This document shows positions 1 to 5,137 of a stretch of 5,814 nucleotides of DNA, piece after piece. The notes under the pieces are model-generated. The model had not been told where the DNA came from. It did not search any database and saw only the letters and a program-made list of their open reading frames with translations. The translations under genes were made by a program, and so were the position numbers. This stretch comes from an uncultured Prevotellaceae bacterium (GTDB lineage: Bacteria > Bacteroidota > Bacteroidia > Bacteroidales > Muribaculaceae): NCBI GenBank assembly GCA_946055125.1, contig CAMGFF010000155.1, forward strand, positions 1 through 5,814. The letters run 5' to 3'. Within the stretch, counting starts at the first letter, position 1. Each line of letters opens with the position of its first letter.

Positions 1-111
1 GGTGATGACCGAGCCCACGCCGATGATGATACCGAGCATGGTGAGGAAGCAACGGAGCTTGTTGTTGCCCAGGGCTTTCAGGGCTATCTTGAATAAATTG
101 AATAGATTCAT
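1..111 (-). CDS. MacB-type ABC transporter permease, N-terminal fragment (cut by window edge)
   Basis: Only the first 37 codons are present, from the ATG at 109-111 to the window edge. The translation starts MNLFNLFKIALKAL, then NNKLRCFLTMLGIIIGVGSV: a short cytoplasmic amphipathic stretch, a basic NNK-R turn, and from about residue 22 the beginning of a hydrophobic first membrane segment with the TMLGIIIGV pattern typical of MacB/FtsX-like permeases. In that family this helix is followed by a large periplasmic domain and three more membrane helices, which lie outside the window. The gene is last of the visible operon, 48 nt after the ATPase stop codon, and would supply the inner-membrane part of the exporter. 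The ATG is preceded by GCG and then by a heptanucleotide array, so there is no recognisable ribosome binding site. The family call rests on the N-terminal motif plus the ATPase and adaptor upstream. Confidence 0.85.
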   Translation of the reverse strand, partial: MNLFNLFKIALKALGNNKLRCFLTMLGIIIGVGSVIT

Positions 112-114
112 CGC

Positions 115-156
<42 letters not shown>

Positions 157-159
157 TGT

Positions 160-900
160 TCAGTCTTTTTCCACCGGCAGTGAGTCGAGCACTTCCTTGG
201 CCGAGCGAATGCAGGCATTGCGCTCGTCGCTAATCACCTTGCCGTCGCGAAGCACGATGTTGCGGCTGCTAAACTCGGCCAGCTCGGGGTTGTGCGTCAC
301 GAAGATGATGGTGCGGCCACGGCGGTGCAGCTCCTGGAAGAGCACGAGGATGCTATAGGAGGTGCGTGTGTCGAGGTTTCCGGTGGCCTCGTCGGCGAGG
401 ATAATCACCGGGTCGTTCACCAGGGCGCGGGCTATGGCCACACGCTGCTGCTGTCCGCCCGACATCTGGTTCGACTTGTGCATCTTGCGCTCCTGCAGCC
501 CCACATGGTCGAGGGCAATGGAGGCACGCTCGCGGCGCTCGGTTGCACTCACCGCGCTGTTGTAGAGCAGCGGCAGCTCCACGTTCTCGAGGGCCGTGGT
601 CTTGGGCAGGAGGTTGTAGTTCTGGAACACGAAGCCAATCTTGCGGTTGCGCAGGCGGGCGCGGTCGTTCTTGCCCATGGTGCGCACCGCCACACCGTCG
701 AGGTAGTATTCGCCAGAGGTGGGTGTGTCGAGGCAGCCAAGCAGGTTGAGCAGGGTGGACTTGCCCGAGCCCGAGGTGCCCATGATAGTGACAAACTCGC
801 CCTCACCGATTGTGAACGACACCCCGCGCAGCGCGTGCACTTCCTCGCCACCCACCTTGAAGTACCGGCGAATGTTTTCGAGCCTGATTATCTCTTTCAT
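160..900 (-). CDS. ABC transporter ATP-binding protein, MacB/LolD type
   Basis: This 246-residue protein is a complete cytoplasmic nucleotide-binding domain that would power the exporter by ATP hydrolysis. Visible motifs in order: Walker A GTSGSGKST (residues 41-49), Q-loop FQNYNLLP (92-99), signature MSGGQQQR (146-153; Met replaces the usual Leu), Walker B IILADE with catalytic Glu171 (166-171), D-loop GNLD (174-177) and switch His203 in VTHNPE. The length and the TSGEYYLDG segment after Walker A fit the LolD/MacB/FtsE subgroup of ABC ATPases that work with FtsX-like permeases. The ATG at 898-900 gives a start MKEIIRLENI, normal for the family. It follows the adaptor gene by 32 nt and precedes the permease gene by 48 nt. 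Nothing suggests loss of function. The substrate cannot be told from sequence; macrolides, peptides, lipids or other hydrophobic compounds are all possible. Confidence 0.95.
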   Translation of the reverse strand: MKEIIRLENIRRYFKVGGEEVHALRGVSFTIGEGEFVTIMGTSGSGKSTLLNLLGCLDTPTSGEYYLDGVAVRTMGKNDRARLRNRKIGFVFQNYNLLPKTTALENVELPLLYNSAVSATERRERASIALDHVGLQERKMHKSNQMSGGQQQRVAIARALVNDPVIILADEATGNLDTRTSYSILVLFQELHRRGRTIIFVTHNPELAEFSSRNIVLRDGKVISDERNACIRSAKEVLDSLPVEKD

Positions 901-932
901 ATCAGTAGGTTGTTAATTGAGTAAGAGCCGGT

Positions 933-1655
933 TTATTTCTTGTTCTTGTCGCTGCCGGGGCGCTTGGGCATGAATGGACTCTCGCCACCCTGCGGCGCTC
1001 CGGCCGGCGTTGCCTCAGCGGCTGTGACGTATTGCAGGGCCACCACGTCGCCCTCTTTCAGGCCATTGAGCACGGCAATGCTCACGCCATTGTCGAGGCC
1101 AATCTCCACCTCGGTGGGCACAAGGCGCCCATCGCTAACCACCCACAGCAGGCGGTGTATATCCTCGGTGGGAATCACCGGGTCTTTGGGTGTGTCGCCC
1201 TCCTTGGGCATATCGGCTCCGGCACGAGGCTGTGGCATAGCCTCGGCAATGGGCAGTCCCTCGGCTCCCTCAAAGTCCTGTGGCTGGAACTTGAGCGTCT
1301 TCACCGGCACGGTGACCACGTCTTTCAGCTCCTTGGTGTTGATGGTGATATTGGCGGTGAGGCCTGGAATGAGCTTGTGCTCGGGATTCTCGGTGCTGAT
1401 GAGCACCTCGTAAGTAACCACATTCGATGTGGTTGTGGGGTTGATGCGCACCTGTGTCACCTTGCCCGCGAACACGTCGTTGGGGTAGGCATCGACGGTG
1501 AACGAGGCATTCTGTCCCACCTTCACCGAGCCTATGTCGGCCTCATCCACATCGGCCACCACGCGCATATTGTCGAGGTCGGCGATGACGAAGAGGTTGG
1601 CTACGCTCATGTTCGACACCACCGTCTGTCCCACCTCCACCTCACGCGACATCAC
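933..1655 (-). CDS. Adaptor C-terminal piece: beta-barrel and membrane-proximal domains
   Basis: This is the in-frame remainder after the TAA. The first possible restarts are GTG at 1653-1655 or ATG at 1650-1652, about 25-30 nt past the stop. It contains the end of the second lipoyl half-motif (REVEVGQTVV), the barrel region with DLDNMRVVADVDEADIG and VKVGQNASFTVDAYP, LIPGLTANITI, and a C-terminal domain (VPVKTLKF, LLWVVSDGRLVPTEVEIG, LKEGDVVAL). Between the last two there is a Pro-rich stretch of about 40 residues (AMPQPRAGADMPKEGDTPKD) that looks like a variable loop. The tail is GGESPFMPKRPGSDKNKK, ending in TAA. Starting at the GTG or ATG, it has no signal peptide and would stay in the cytoplasm, so independent function is unlikely. 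I read it as half of a broken gene. Confidence 0.75.
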   Translation of the reverse strand: MMSREVEVGQTVVSNMSVANLFVIADLDNMRVVADVDEADIGSVKVGQNASFTVDAYPNDVFAGKVTQVRINPTTTSNVVTYEVLISTENPEHKLIPGLTANITINTKELKDVVTVPVKTLKFQPQDFEGAEGLPIAEAMPQPRAGADMPKEGDTPKDPVIPTEDIHRLLWVVSDGRLVPTEVEIGLDNGVSIAVLNGLKEGDVVALQYVTAAEATPAGAPQGGESPFMPKRPGSDKNKK

Positions 1656-1679
1656 GATGCCGTCGATAGGCGAGTAGAT

Positions 1680-1682
1680 TTA
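1680..1682 (-). other. Premature TAA stop codon inside the adaptor gene
   Basis: The coding strand reads AGC TAC GCC TAA ATC TAC TCG CCT ATC GAC (S-Y-A-stop-I-Y-S-P-I-D). Homologues I recall have Thr, Lys or Arg between the Ala/Tyr and the Ile-x-(S/A)-P motif. One base change separates TAA from the Lys codon AAA. Everything else around it is consistent with an intact gene. Confidence 0.9.
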
Positions 1683-2171
1683 GGCGTAGCTAAGGTTTCG
1701 GGCAGCCTTCACGCGGTCGCTCTGACTTTTCTCATAGGAAGCCTTAGCCACGAGATAATCCTTCTTGGTGGTTTCAAATTCATAGTCGCTTATCAGCTGC
1801 TTCTCGTGCAGAGCCTTGTCGCGCTCATAGTTGCGCTTGCAGTATTCGTAGGTCTGCTTGGCGCTCTCCATGTTGGCGTTGGCCGATTTCAGCTCGCTCT
1901 CGAGGGTAGTCTTGTCGATTTCGGCAATCACCTGGCCCTCTTTCACGATAGAGTTGTAGTCGGCAAAGAGCTTCGACACAATTCCTGTGACCTGAGTGCC
2001 CACATCCACCTGAGTGACACTCTCAAGGGTGCCGGTGGCGGTCACAGTTTCCACAATCTCGCCACGGGCAGCAGTGGCGGTTTCGAGCGTCACCTGCTGC
2101 TTTTTTCCACAGGCAAAGAGTGCTATGGCGAGAACCGCACTTAAGCCCATATTTATCATCTTCTTCATCAT
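1680..2171 (-). CDS. Adaptor N-terminal piece: lipoprotein signal, first lipoyl half and helical hairpin
   Basis: This is what would be translated up to the premature stop: 163 residues. It has a start with two Met codons, a Lys-Lys pair, a hydrophobic stretch and the lipobox LFAC with Cys21, so the product would be an inner-membrane-anchored lipoprotein. Residues 52-86 hold the first lipoyl half-motif (VDVGTQVTGIVSKL, then VKEGQVIAEID). Residues 88-160 are rich in Lys, Glu, Ala and Tyr with heptad-like spacing, as in the helical hairpin that meets the TolC tip. The product ends at the base of this hairpin, so the lipoyl domain cannot close and the beta-barrel and membrane-proximal domains are missing. 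The 90-nt gap upstream to the TolC-like gene contains array B. No Shine-Dalgarno sequence is visible. Confidence 0.8.
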   Translation of the reverse strand: MMKKMINMGLSAVLAIALFACGKKQQVTLETATAARGEIVETVTATGTLESVTQVDVGTQVTGIVSKLFADYNSIVKEGQVIAEIDKTTLESELKSANANMESAKQTYEYCKRNYERDKALHEKQLISDYEFETTKKDYLVAKASYEKSQSDRVKAARNLSYA

Positions 2172-2219
2172 CGTAAAGATATATTATTTATTCATAAAAA
2201 TAAAATCCCCTCACCCCAA

Positions 2220-2261
2220 ATATCTAATATCTAATCTCTAATCTCTAATATCTAATATCTA
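2220..2261 (-). repeat. Heptanucleotide tandem array B, six units, between TolC-like and adaptor genes
   Basis: On the coding strand the TolC-like stop codon TGA is followed with no gap by six 7-nt units in the order TAGATAT x2, TAGAGAT x2, TAGATAT x2, then TTGGGG. The first unit therefore puts a second in-frame stop (TAG) right after TGA, and TAG occurs in all three frames within the array. The symmetric order of variants (AABBAA) suggests duplication of unit pairs or conversion between units. The adaptor ATG lies 48 nt beyond the array. Confidence 0.95.
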
Positions 2262-3605
2262 TCAAAGACTTATTCCCCGGTTGCGGTAGAAATCGAGCAT
2301 CTTCAGGTTGAGGATAGCCATATACTTAGCTTGGAGCAGCTCCTGGCGTGCATTGAGCAAGGCATTGTGAGAGGAGAGCAAGTCGAGCGTGTTGACCAAT
2401 CCCAGGCGGAATTGCTCATTTGTGAGCTCATCGGTGAGCTGTGCGCTCTCGAGCTGCTTCTTGCCGCTCAAGTATTTAGCCTGAGCATTCTGCGCCTCGA
2501 TGTGGTAGCTCTCCACGCTCTGCGCCACCTCATTGAGCTTACTTTGCAGGCGCAGCGAGGTGTTGAGCTTGTCGATACGCGCCTTAGCTACATTCGATTT
2601 ATTCGTTTTGTTGTCGAGGATAGGCACCGAGAGCGTAACGCCGATATGCTCATTGAGGCCATTGAGCAGCTGGTTGCCAAAGGAGTAGCCGGTGCCCGAG
2701 CCATTGCCGGTGCCCACTGAGCCATTGAGCGTGATAGTGAGAGCATAGCCCGCGCGGGCGATTTTCACGTCGAGGTCGCTCATCTCGCCCTCAATACCGA
2801 GGCTTTGCACCTCAGGCAGCCATGCTATGGCTGCGGCATACACGTCGGCCTTGGCAGGAATGGGCTGTAGCACCGCCGAGTCGTCGAAGTTGAGCTCGGG
2901 GAGCTGCATCTCGGTGTCGATGCCCAGCTCAAGGAGCTTCTTCAGCTCCAGGCGGCGCGAGTTGTAGGTAGCCTCGGCCGACACCACGTTGTATTCATCG
3001 TTGAGCAGTTGCGACTCAAGCTGCACATAGTCGACGCGCGACATGCGGCCGGCCTGCATGAGCTGCTCGGCGCGTTCCTTCTGTGCGCGGCTCACCTCAC
3101 ACGTCTGGCGGGCTATGGCGATAGCGTCGCGGGCATATAGAATCTGGAGGTAGCACACCAGGATTTCGGTTTCAAGATTGTTGTGGATAGCCTCCACGGC
3201 GAGTGAGTTCACCTCATTACTGAGCTCGTTGCGCTTGATTGTGTTCTCACGCTTACCGCCGTTGTAGATGGTCCAGCCGGCGTTCAGCCCGTAGGAGCCT
3301 GAGTAGCTGTTGCTCTTCAAGCCGTCGGCAGGGCGCGGGTAATTGGTGAAGCCCTGCGAGGTGGAGAAGCTGAGCGAGGGGAACCACTGCGCCCGTGCCG
3401 CCTCAAGGTCGACAAGGCCGCTCTGCTGAGTGAGCTTCGACTGCTGCAAGCTGATATTGTGGCTCTTGGCATAATCCACGCACGCCGAGTAGCTCCACAC
3501 GGCAGGCAGGGCGAGCGAGTCGGCAGCGAGCTGTGCCCGTGCTGCAAGGCCCACAGTCGCCACAGCGGCAGCAACAAATAGCTTCTTCTTAAAATTACAA
3601 TTCAT
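2262..3605 (-). CDS. TolC-family outer membrane efflux protein
   Basis: This 447-residue protein would form the trimeric outer-membrane channel and periplasmic tunnel of the exporter. It begins with a basic N-terminus (NFKKK), a hydrophobic core and a likely signal peptidase I site ARA|Q after residue 24. The mature start has WSYSACVDYAKSHNISLQQ, typical of the first outer-membrane efflux protein (OEP) repeat. Long Ala/Gln/Glu/Leu-rich helices follow, and the two-fold repeat layout is visible: a first half with GLNAGWTIYNGGKREN and a second half with IGVTLSVPILDN, both TolC-like beta-strand plus helix-entry segments. The C-terminal LVNTLDLLSSHNALLNARQ and helix end LKMLDFYRNRGISL are also family-like. 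Length is normal and the frame is intact. It is the first gene of the operon, behind a clear promoter at 3678-3708, with the ATG at 3603-3605 about 65 nt below the predicted transcription start. Confidence 0.93.
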   Translation of the reverse strand: MNCNFKKKLFVAAAVATVGLAARAQLAADSLALPAVWSYSACVDYAKSHNISLQQSKLTQQSGLVDLEAARAQWFPSLSFSTSQGFTNYPRPADGLKSNSYSGSYGLNAGWTIYNGGKRENTIKRNELSNEVNSLAVEAIHNNLETEILVCYLQILYARDAIAIARQTCEVSRAQKERAEQLMQAGRMSRVDYVQLESQLLNDEYNVVSAEATYNSRRLELKKLLELGIDTEMQLPELNFDDSAVLQPIPAKADVYAAAIAWLPEVQSLGIEGEMSDLDVKIARAGYALTITLNGSVGTGNGSGTGYSFGNQLLNGLNEHIGVTLSVPILDNKTNKSNVAKARIDKLNTSLRLQSKLNEVAQSVESYHIEAQNAQAKYLSGKKQLESAQLTDELTNEQFRLGLVNTLDLLSSHNALLNARQELLQAKYMAILNLKMLDFYRNRGISL

Positions 3606-3640
3606 GACAATCTGTGTTTTTGAATAAGGGTTAATGACAC

Positions 3641-3674
3641 CGTGATTTCATTGACAAACAGCCAAAAAATCACG
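3641..3674. promoter_or_regulatory. 8-bp perfect inverted repeat near the exporter operon transcription start
   Basis: CGTGATTT at 3641-3648 is the exact reverse complement of AAATCACG at 3667-3674, with an 18-nt spacer. The arms start just downstream of the exporter promoter's -7 box (3678-3685), so they would lie at about +1 to +30 of the message. They could be an operator for a repressor or a stem-loop at the 5' end of the leader. An 8-bp pair in a 267-bp AT-rich region can also arise by chance, so the support is positional only. Confidence 0.4.
3662..3673 (+). repeat. 12-bp direct repeat CCAAAAAATCAC, copy 1 (exporter promoter side)
   Basis: This is a perfect match to 3826-3837. The copy lies just downstream of the exporter -7 box and overlaps the right arm of the inverted repeat at 3641-3674. 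A perfect 12-mer duplicate is not expected by chance in 267 bp, although the A run weakens the statistics. It may be a binding site shared by both promoters. Confidence 0.6.
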
Positions 3675-3677
3675 TCG

Positions 3678-3708
3678 CAAAATTATTTTTTATCTATGAA
3701 GCATCAAA
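3678..3708 (-). promoter_or_regulatory. Bacteroidetes-type promoter of the exporter operon
   Basis: On the minus strand TTTG (-33 box, plus-strand CAAA at 3705-3708) is followed after exactly 19 nt by TAATTTTG (-7 box, plus-strand 3678-3685). This matches the known Bacteroides consensus TTTG-N19-21-TAnnTTTG in both boxes and in spacing. The transcription start would fall near 3671, giving a leader of about 65 nt before the TolC-like ATG at 3605. It is the only full match to both boxes that I found in the window. Confidence 0.75.
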
Positions 3709-3825
3709 ACAAAATCGCTATATGACCCAATTCCCCTATAATAATCGCTGATTTAACACTTTAAGCCTCTCAGTTCCCCATTTTCATCGCCCGATTGTTA
3801 AAAACTCGCCACACTCTCATCTTTC

Positions 3826-3837
3826 CCAAAAAATCAC
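3826..3837 (+). repeat. 12-bp direct repeat CCAAAAAATCAC, copy 2 (ribD promoter side)
   Basis: This is the second copy of the 12-mer at 3662-3673. It ends one base before the TACCTTTG box of ribD, so a protein bound here would sit on the spacer of the ribD promoter. The shared core AAATCAC also appears inverted at 3642-3648. Confidence 0.6.
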
Positions 3838-3845
3838 TACCTTTG
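3838..3845 (+). promoter_or_regulatory. Probable -7 box of the ribD promoter (TACCTTTG)
   Basis: TACCTTTG matches the Bacteroidetes -7 consensus TAnnTTTG. No good TTTG -33 box is visible 19-21 nt upstream (the sequence there is CTCT-like). The transcription start would be near 3852, so the ribD leader would be only about 20 nt, ATTTATTAAAAAATAAACT-like and A-rich, with no Shine-Dalgarno sequence. That is too short for an FMN riboswitch, and none is seen in the gap. Confidence 0.55.
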
Positions 3846-3872
3846 CACCGGGCATTTATTAAAAAATAAACT

Positions 3873-4886
3873 ATGGAAGAGAATGATGTGAGATTCATGA
3901 GGAGGGCGCTGCAGCTGGCGGCCCTCGGTGAGGGGCGGGTGTCGCCCAACCCCATGGTGGGGGCCGTGATTGTGGCCGGTGGCCGGATTATCGGCGAGGG
4001 TTACCACCGCTGTTTCGGCGAGGGGCATGCCGAGGTGAACGCGGTGGCTTCGGTGTCGCACCGCGAGATGCTGCGCGGCGCCACGGTATATGTCACCCTC
4101 GAGCCTTGCTCGCACTATGGCAAGACGCCGCCTTGCGCCCGTCTGCTCATCGACTGCGGCGTGGCTCGAGTGGTGGTGGGCATGCGCGACCCCTTCCCCC
4201 GGGTGAGCGGCCGGGGCATTGCCATGCTGCGCGAGGCGGGCATTGAGGTGACTGAGGGGGTGCTTGAAGAGGAGTGCCGCCACATCAACCGCCGCTTCAT
4301 CACTGCCCACACCCTGGGTCGCCCTTGGGTGATGCTCAAGTGGGCACAGAGTGCCGATGGCTTCCTCGATGGCTTGCGGCACTCGCCGGACACTCCCGCC
4401 GTGAAATTCTCCACCCCCGTCACCGCAATGTGGATGCACCGCGAGCGTGCCAAGAACGATGCCGTGCTTGTGGGCTCGGGCACCGTGCGCATGGACAACC
4501 CGGCGCTCACCGTGAGGCACTGGAGCTGCCGCAAGCAGCCTTTGCGCGTGATTCTCGGCACCCGAGGGCTCTCACAATCAACGCGCATACTCAGCGACGG
4601 CAACCCCTATATGTACTATGGCGACAACGCATTCATCAGTCCTCACGACCTGCCGCGCGTGCTCTCCTTCCTCTTTGAGCGGCGCATCACCTCGGTGATG
4701 GTCGAGGGTGGGGCGGCGGTGCTGCGCAGCTTCATCGACGCCGGCCTGTGGGAGGAGGCCCGCGTGGAAACCTCGCCCATCGTGCTCGGCAGCGGCGTGC
4801 CGGCTCCCTCGCTCCCCATGACGCCCGCCTCTGTGGAATGGCACGGGCAAAACCGCATCGACCGCTATCTGCACTATGTTAAATGA
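3873..4886 (+). CDS. ribD: Bifunctional riboflavin biosynthesis deaminase/reductase RibD
   Basis: This 337-residue enzyme carries out two successive steps of riboflavin synthesis in the cytoplasm: deamination of the 2,5-diamino-6-ribosylamino-pyrimidinone 5'-phosphate ring and NADPH-dependent reduction of the ribose side chain. The N-terminal deaminase domain (about 1-145) has SPNPMVGAV (24-32), the zinc and catalytic motif HAE (His52, Glu54) and PCSHYGKTPPC with zinc ligands Cys79 and Cys88. The C-terminal reductase domain (about 150-337) has RPWVMLKWAQSADG (150-163), VGSGTVRMDNP (200-210), VMVEGG (275-280) and GSGVPAP (306-312). All key residues are present and the length is near the family norm. 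The ATG at 3873 follows an A-rich leader; the gene ends with TGA followed at once by TAA. It is divergent from the exporter operon and probably transcribed alone, since 251 bp separate it from the next gene. Confidence 0.97.
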   Translation: MEENDVRFMRRALQLAALGEGRVSPNPMVGAVIVAGGRIIGEGYHRCFGEGHAEVNAVASVSHREMLRGATVYVTLEPCSHYGKTPPCARLLIDCGVARVVVGMRDPFPRVSGRGIAMLREAGIEVTEGVLEEECRHINRRFITAHTLGRPWVMLKWAQSADGFLDGLRHSPDTPAVKFSTPVTAMWMHRERAKNDAVLVGSGTVRMDNPALTVRHWSCRKQPLRVILGTRGLSQSTRILSDGNPYMYYGDNAFISPHDLPRVLSFLFERRITSVMVEGGAAVLRSFIDAGLWEEARVETSPIVLGSGVPAPSLPMTPASVEWHGQNRIDRYLHYVK

Positions 4887-4950
4887 TAAAAAAAGGGGGC
4901 ATATTGGGGCTTTGCGCCGAAATAATGCTTCCTATTTGTGAGAATAATAT

Positions 4951-4958
4951 TAATTTTG
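4951..4958 (+). promoter_or_regulatory. Possible upstream -7 box (TAATTTTG)
   Basis: This matches TAnnTTTG and is the same octamer as the exporter operon -7 box. A TTTG at 4935-4938 is only 12 nt upstream, not the preferred 19-21. If used, the message would have a leader of about 175 nt containing the inverted repeats, or could be a separate small RNA. Support is weak. Confidence 0.3.
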
Positions 4959-5083
4959 CACCGATTTGGCTGCACGTCTCACGCATTTAGCCCCGGCATG
5001 CGAAACTTCACTAAAAAAGCAGTGAAATTGCAAAGAAGCGTGAAAAAATGCCTCTAAAGGCGTGTATTACCAAATTTTGTTAC

Positions 5084-5091
5084 TAAATTTG
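5084..5091 (+). promoter_or_regulatory. Probable -7 box of the DUF6242-type gene promoter (TAAATTTG)
   Basis: This matches TAnnTTTG and would place the transcription start near 5098, leaving a leader of about 40 nt before the ATG at 5138. There is no clear TTTG 19-21 nt upstream; the nearest TTTG (5076-5079) is too close. It is the better placed of the two boxes in this gap. Confidence 0.45.
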
Positions 5092-5113
5092 CATTTTAAT
5101 TACGGAAACCCTA

Positions 5114-5122
5114 TTTTCACGC
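5114..5122 (+). promoter_or_regulatory. Right arm of 9-bp inverted repeat in the leader of the DUF6242-type gene
   Basis: TTTTCACGC here is the exact reverse complement of GCGTGAAAA at 5038-5046. Its TCACGCAT part (5117-5124) is also a direct copy of 4979-4986, so the left arm could pair with either copy. It ends 15 nt before the start codon. A regulatory role is inference; roughly 0.1 such 9-bp pairs are expected by chance in a region this size. Confidence 0.3.
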
Positions 5123-5137
5123 ATATAAAACACTTAA

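Larger units (their letters stand above)
933..2171 (-). pseudogene. MacA/HlyD-type periplasmic adaptor (membrane fusion protein) interrupted by an in-frame TAA
   Basis: Read through one stop codon, this is a 412-codon adaptor of normal length: lipoprotein signal, first lipoyl half-motif (about residues 52-86), alpha-helical hairpin (about 88-160), second lipoyl half-motif (IYSPIDGIV, from codon 165), beta-barrel and membrane-proximal domains, and a Pro/Gly-rich basic tail. Such adaptors link the inner-membrane MacB-type pump to the TolC-type channel, and here the gene lies between those partners. Codon 164 is TAA at 1680-1682, between LSYA and IYSPIDGIV, a position that is normally a coding residue within the family. 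The frame is identical on both sides and no other lesion is visible, so this looks like a fresh single-base nonsense change (for example AAA Lys to TAA) or a base-call error. A recoded genetic code is unlikely because the same gene ends in TAA. If real, the exporter would lack a working adaptor unless the stop is suppressed. Confidence 0.85.
4887..5137. other. 251-bp intergenic region between ribD and the DUF6242-type gene
   Basis: The region is AT-rich and has no supportable ORF or tRNA. It starts with an A7 and G5 run (TAAAAAAAGGGGG) directly after ribD; no strong hairpin plus U-run terminator was found. It contains two TAnnTTTG boxes (4951-4958 and 5084-5091) and several small inverted repeats: CGCAT 4982-4986 with ATGCG 4998-5002; TTCACT 5007-5012 with AGTGAA 5021-5026; GCCT 5050-5053 with AGGC 5058-5061; and the longer pair GCGTGAAAA 5038-5046 with TTTTCACGC 5114-5122. 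Confidence 0.7.

Noticed and set aside
292..924. Plus-strand open frame of 210 codons opposite the ABC ATPase
   Set aside because: The minus strand carries all ABC motifs; the plus-strand product is low-complexity His/Val/Ala sequence typical of an antisense shadow.
1680..1682. Stop-codon recoding of TAA in this organism
   Set aside because: The adaptor gene itself ends in a normal TAA at 933-935, and TGA ends the other complete genes at family-typical lengths.
1032..2144. Long plus-strand open frame (370 codons) opposite the adaptor gene
   Set aside because: It is codon-aligned antisense to the conserved adaptor, His/Leu/Gly-rich as expected from reverse-complemented codon bias, and shows no recognisable domain.
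3846..3872. FMN riboswitch upstream of ribD
   Set aside because: The predicted leader is about 20 nt and A/T-rich, far too short, and no riboswitch-like conserved segments are seen in the whole 267-bp gap.
3837..4520. Minus-strand open frame of 227 codons opposite ribD
   Set aside because: His-rich antisense shadow of a GC-rich gene whose plus-strand product has all RibD motifs.
4887..4920. Intrinsic terminator after ribD
   Set aside because: There is an A7-G5 run and GGGGC repeats, but the GGGGC copies are direct rather than inverted, and there is no stable hairpin followed by a U-run.
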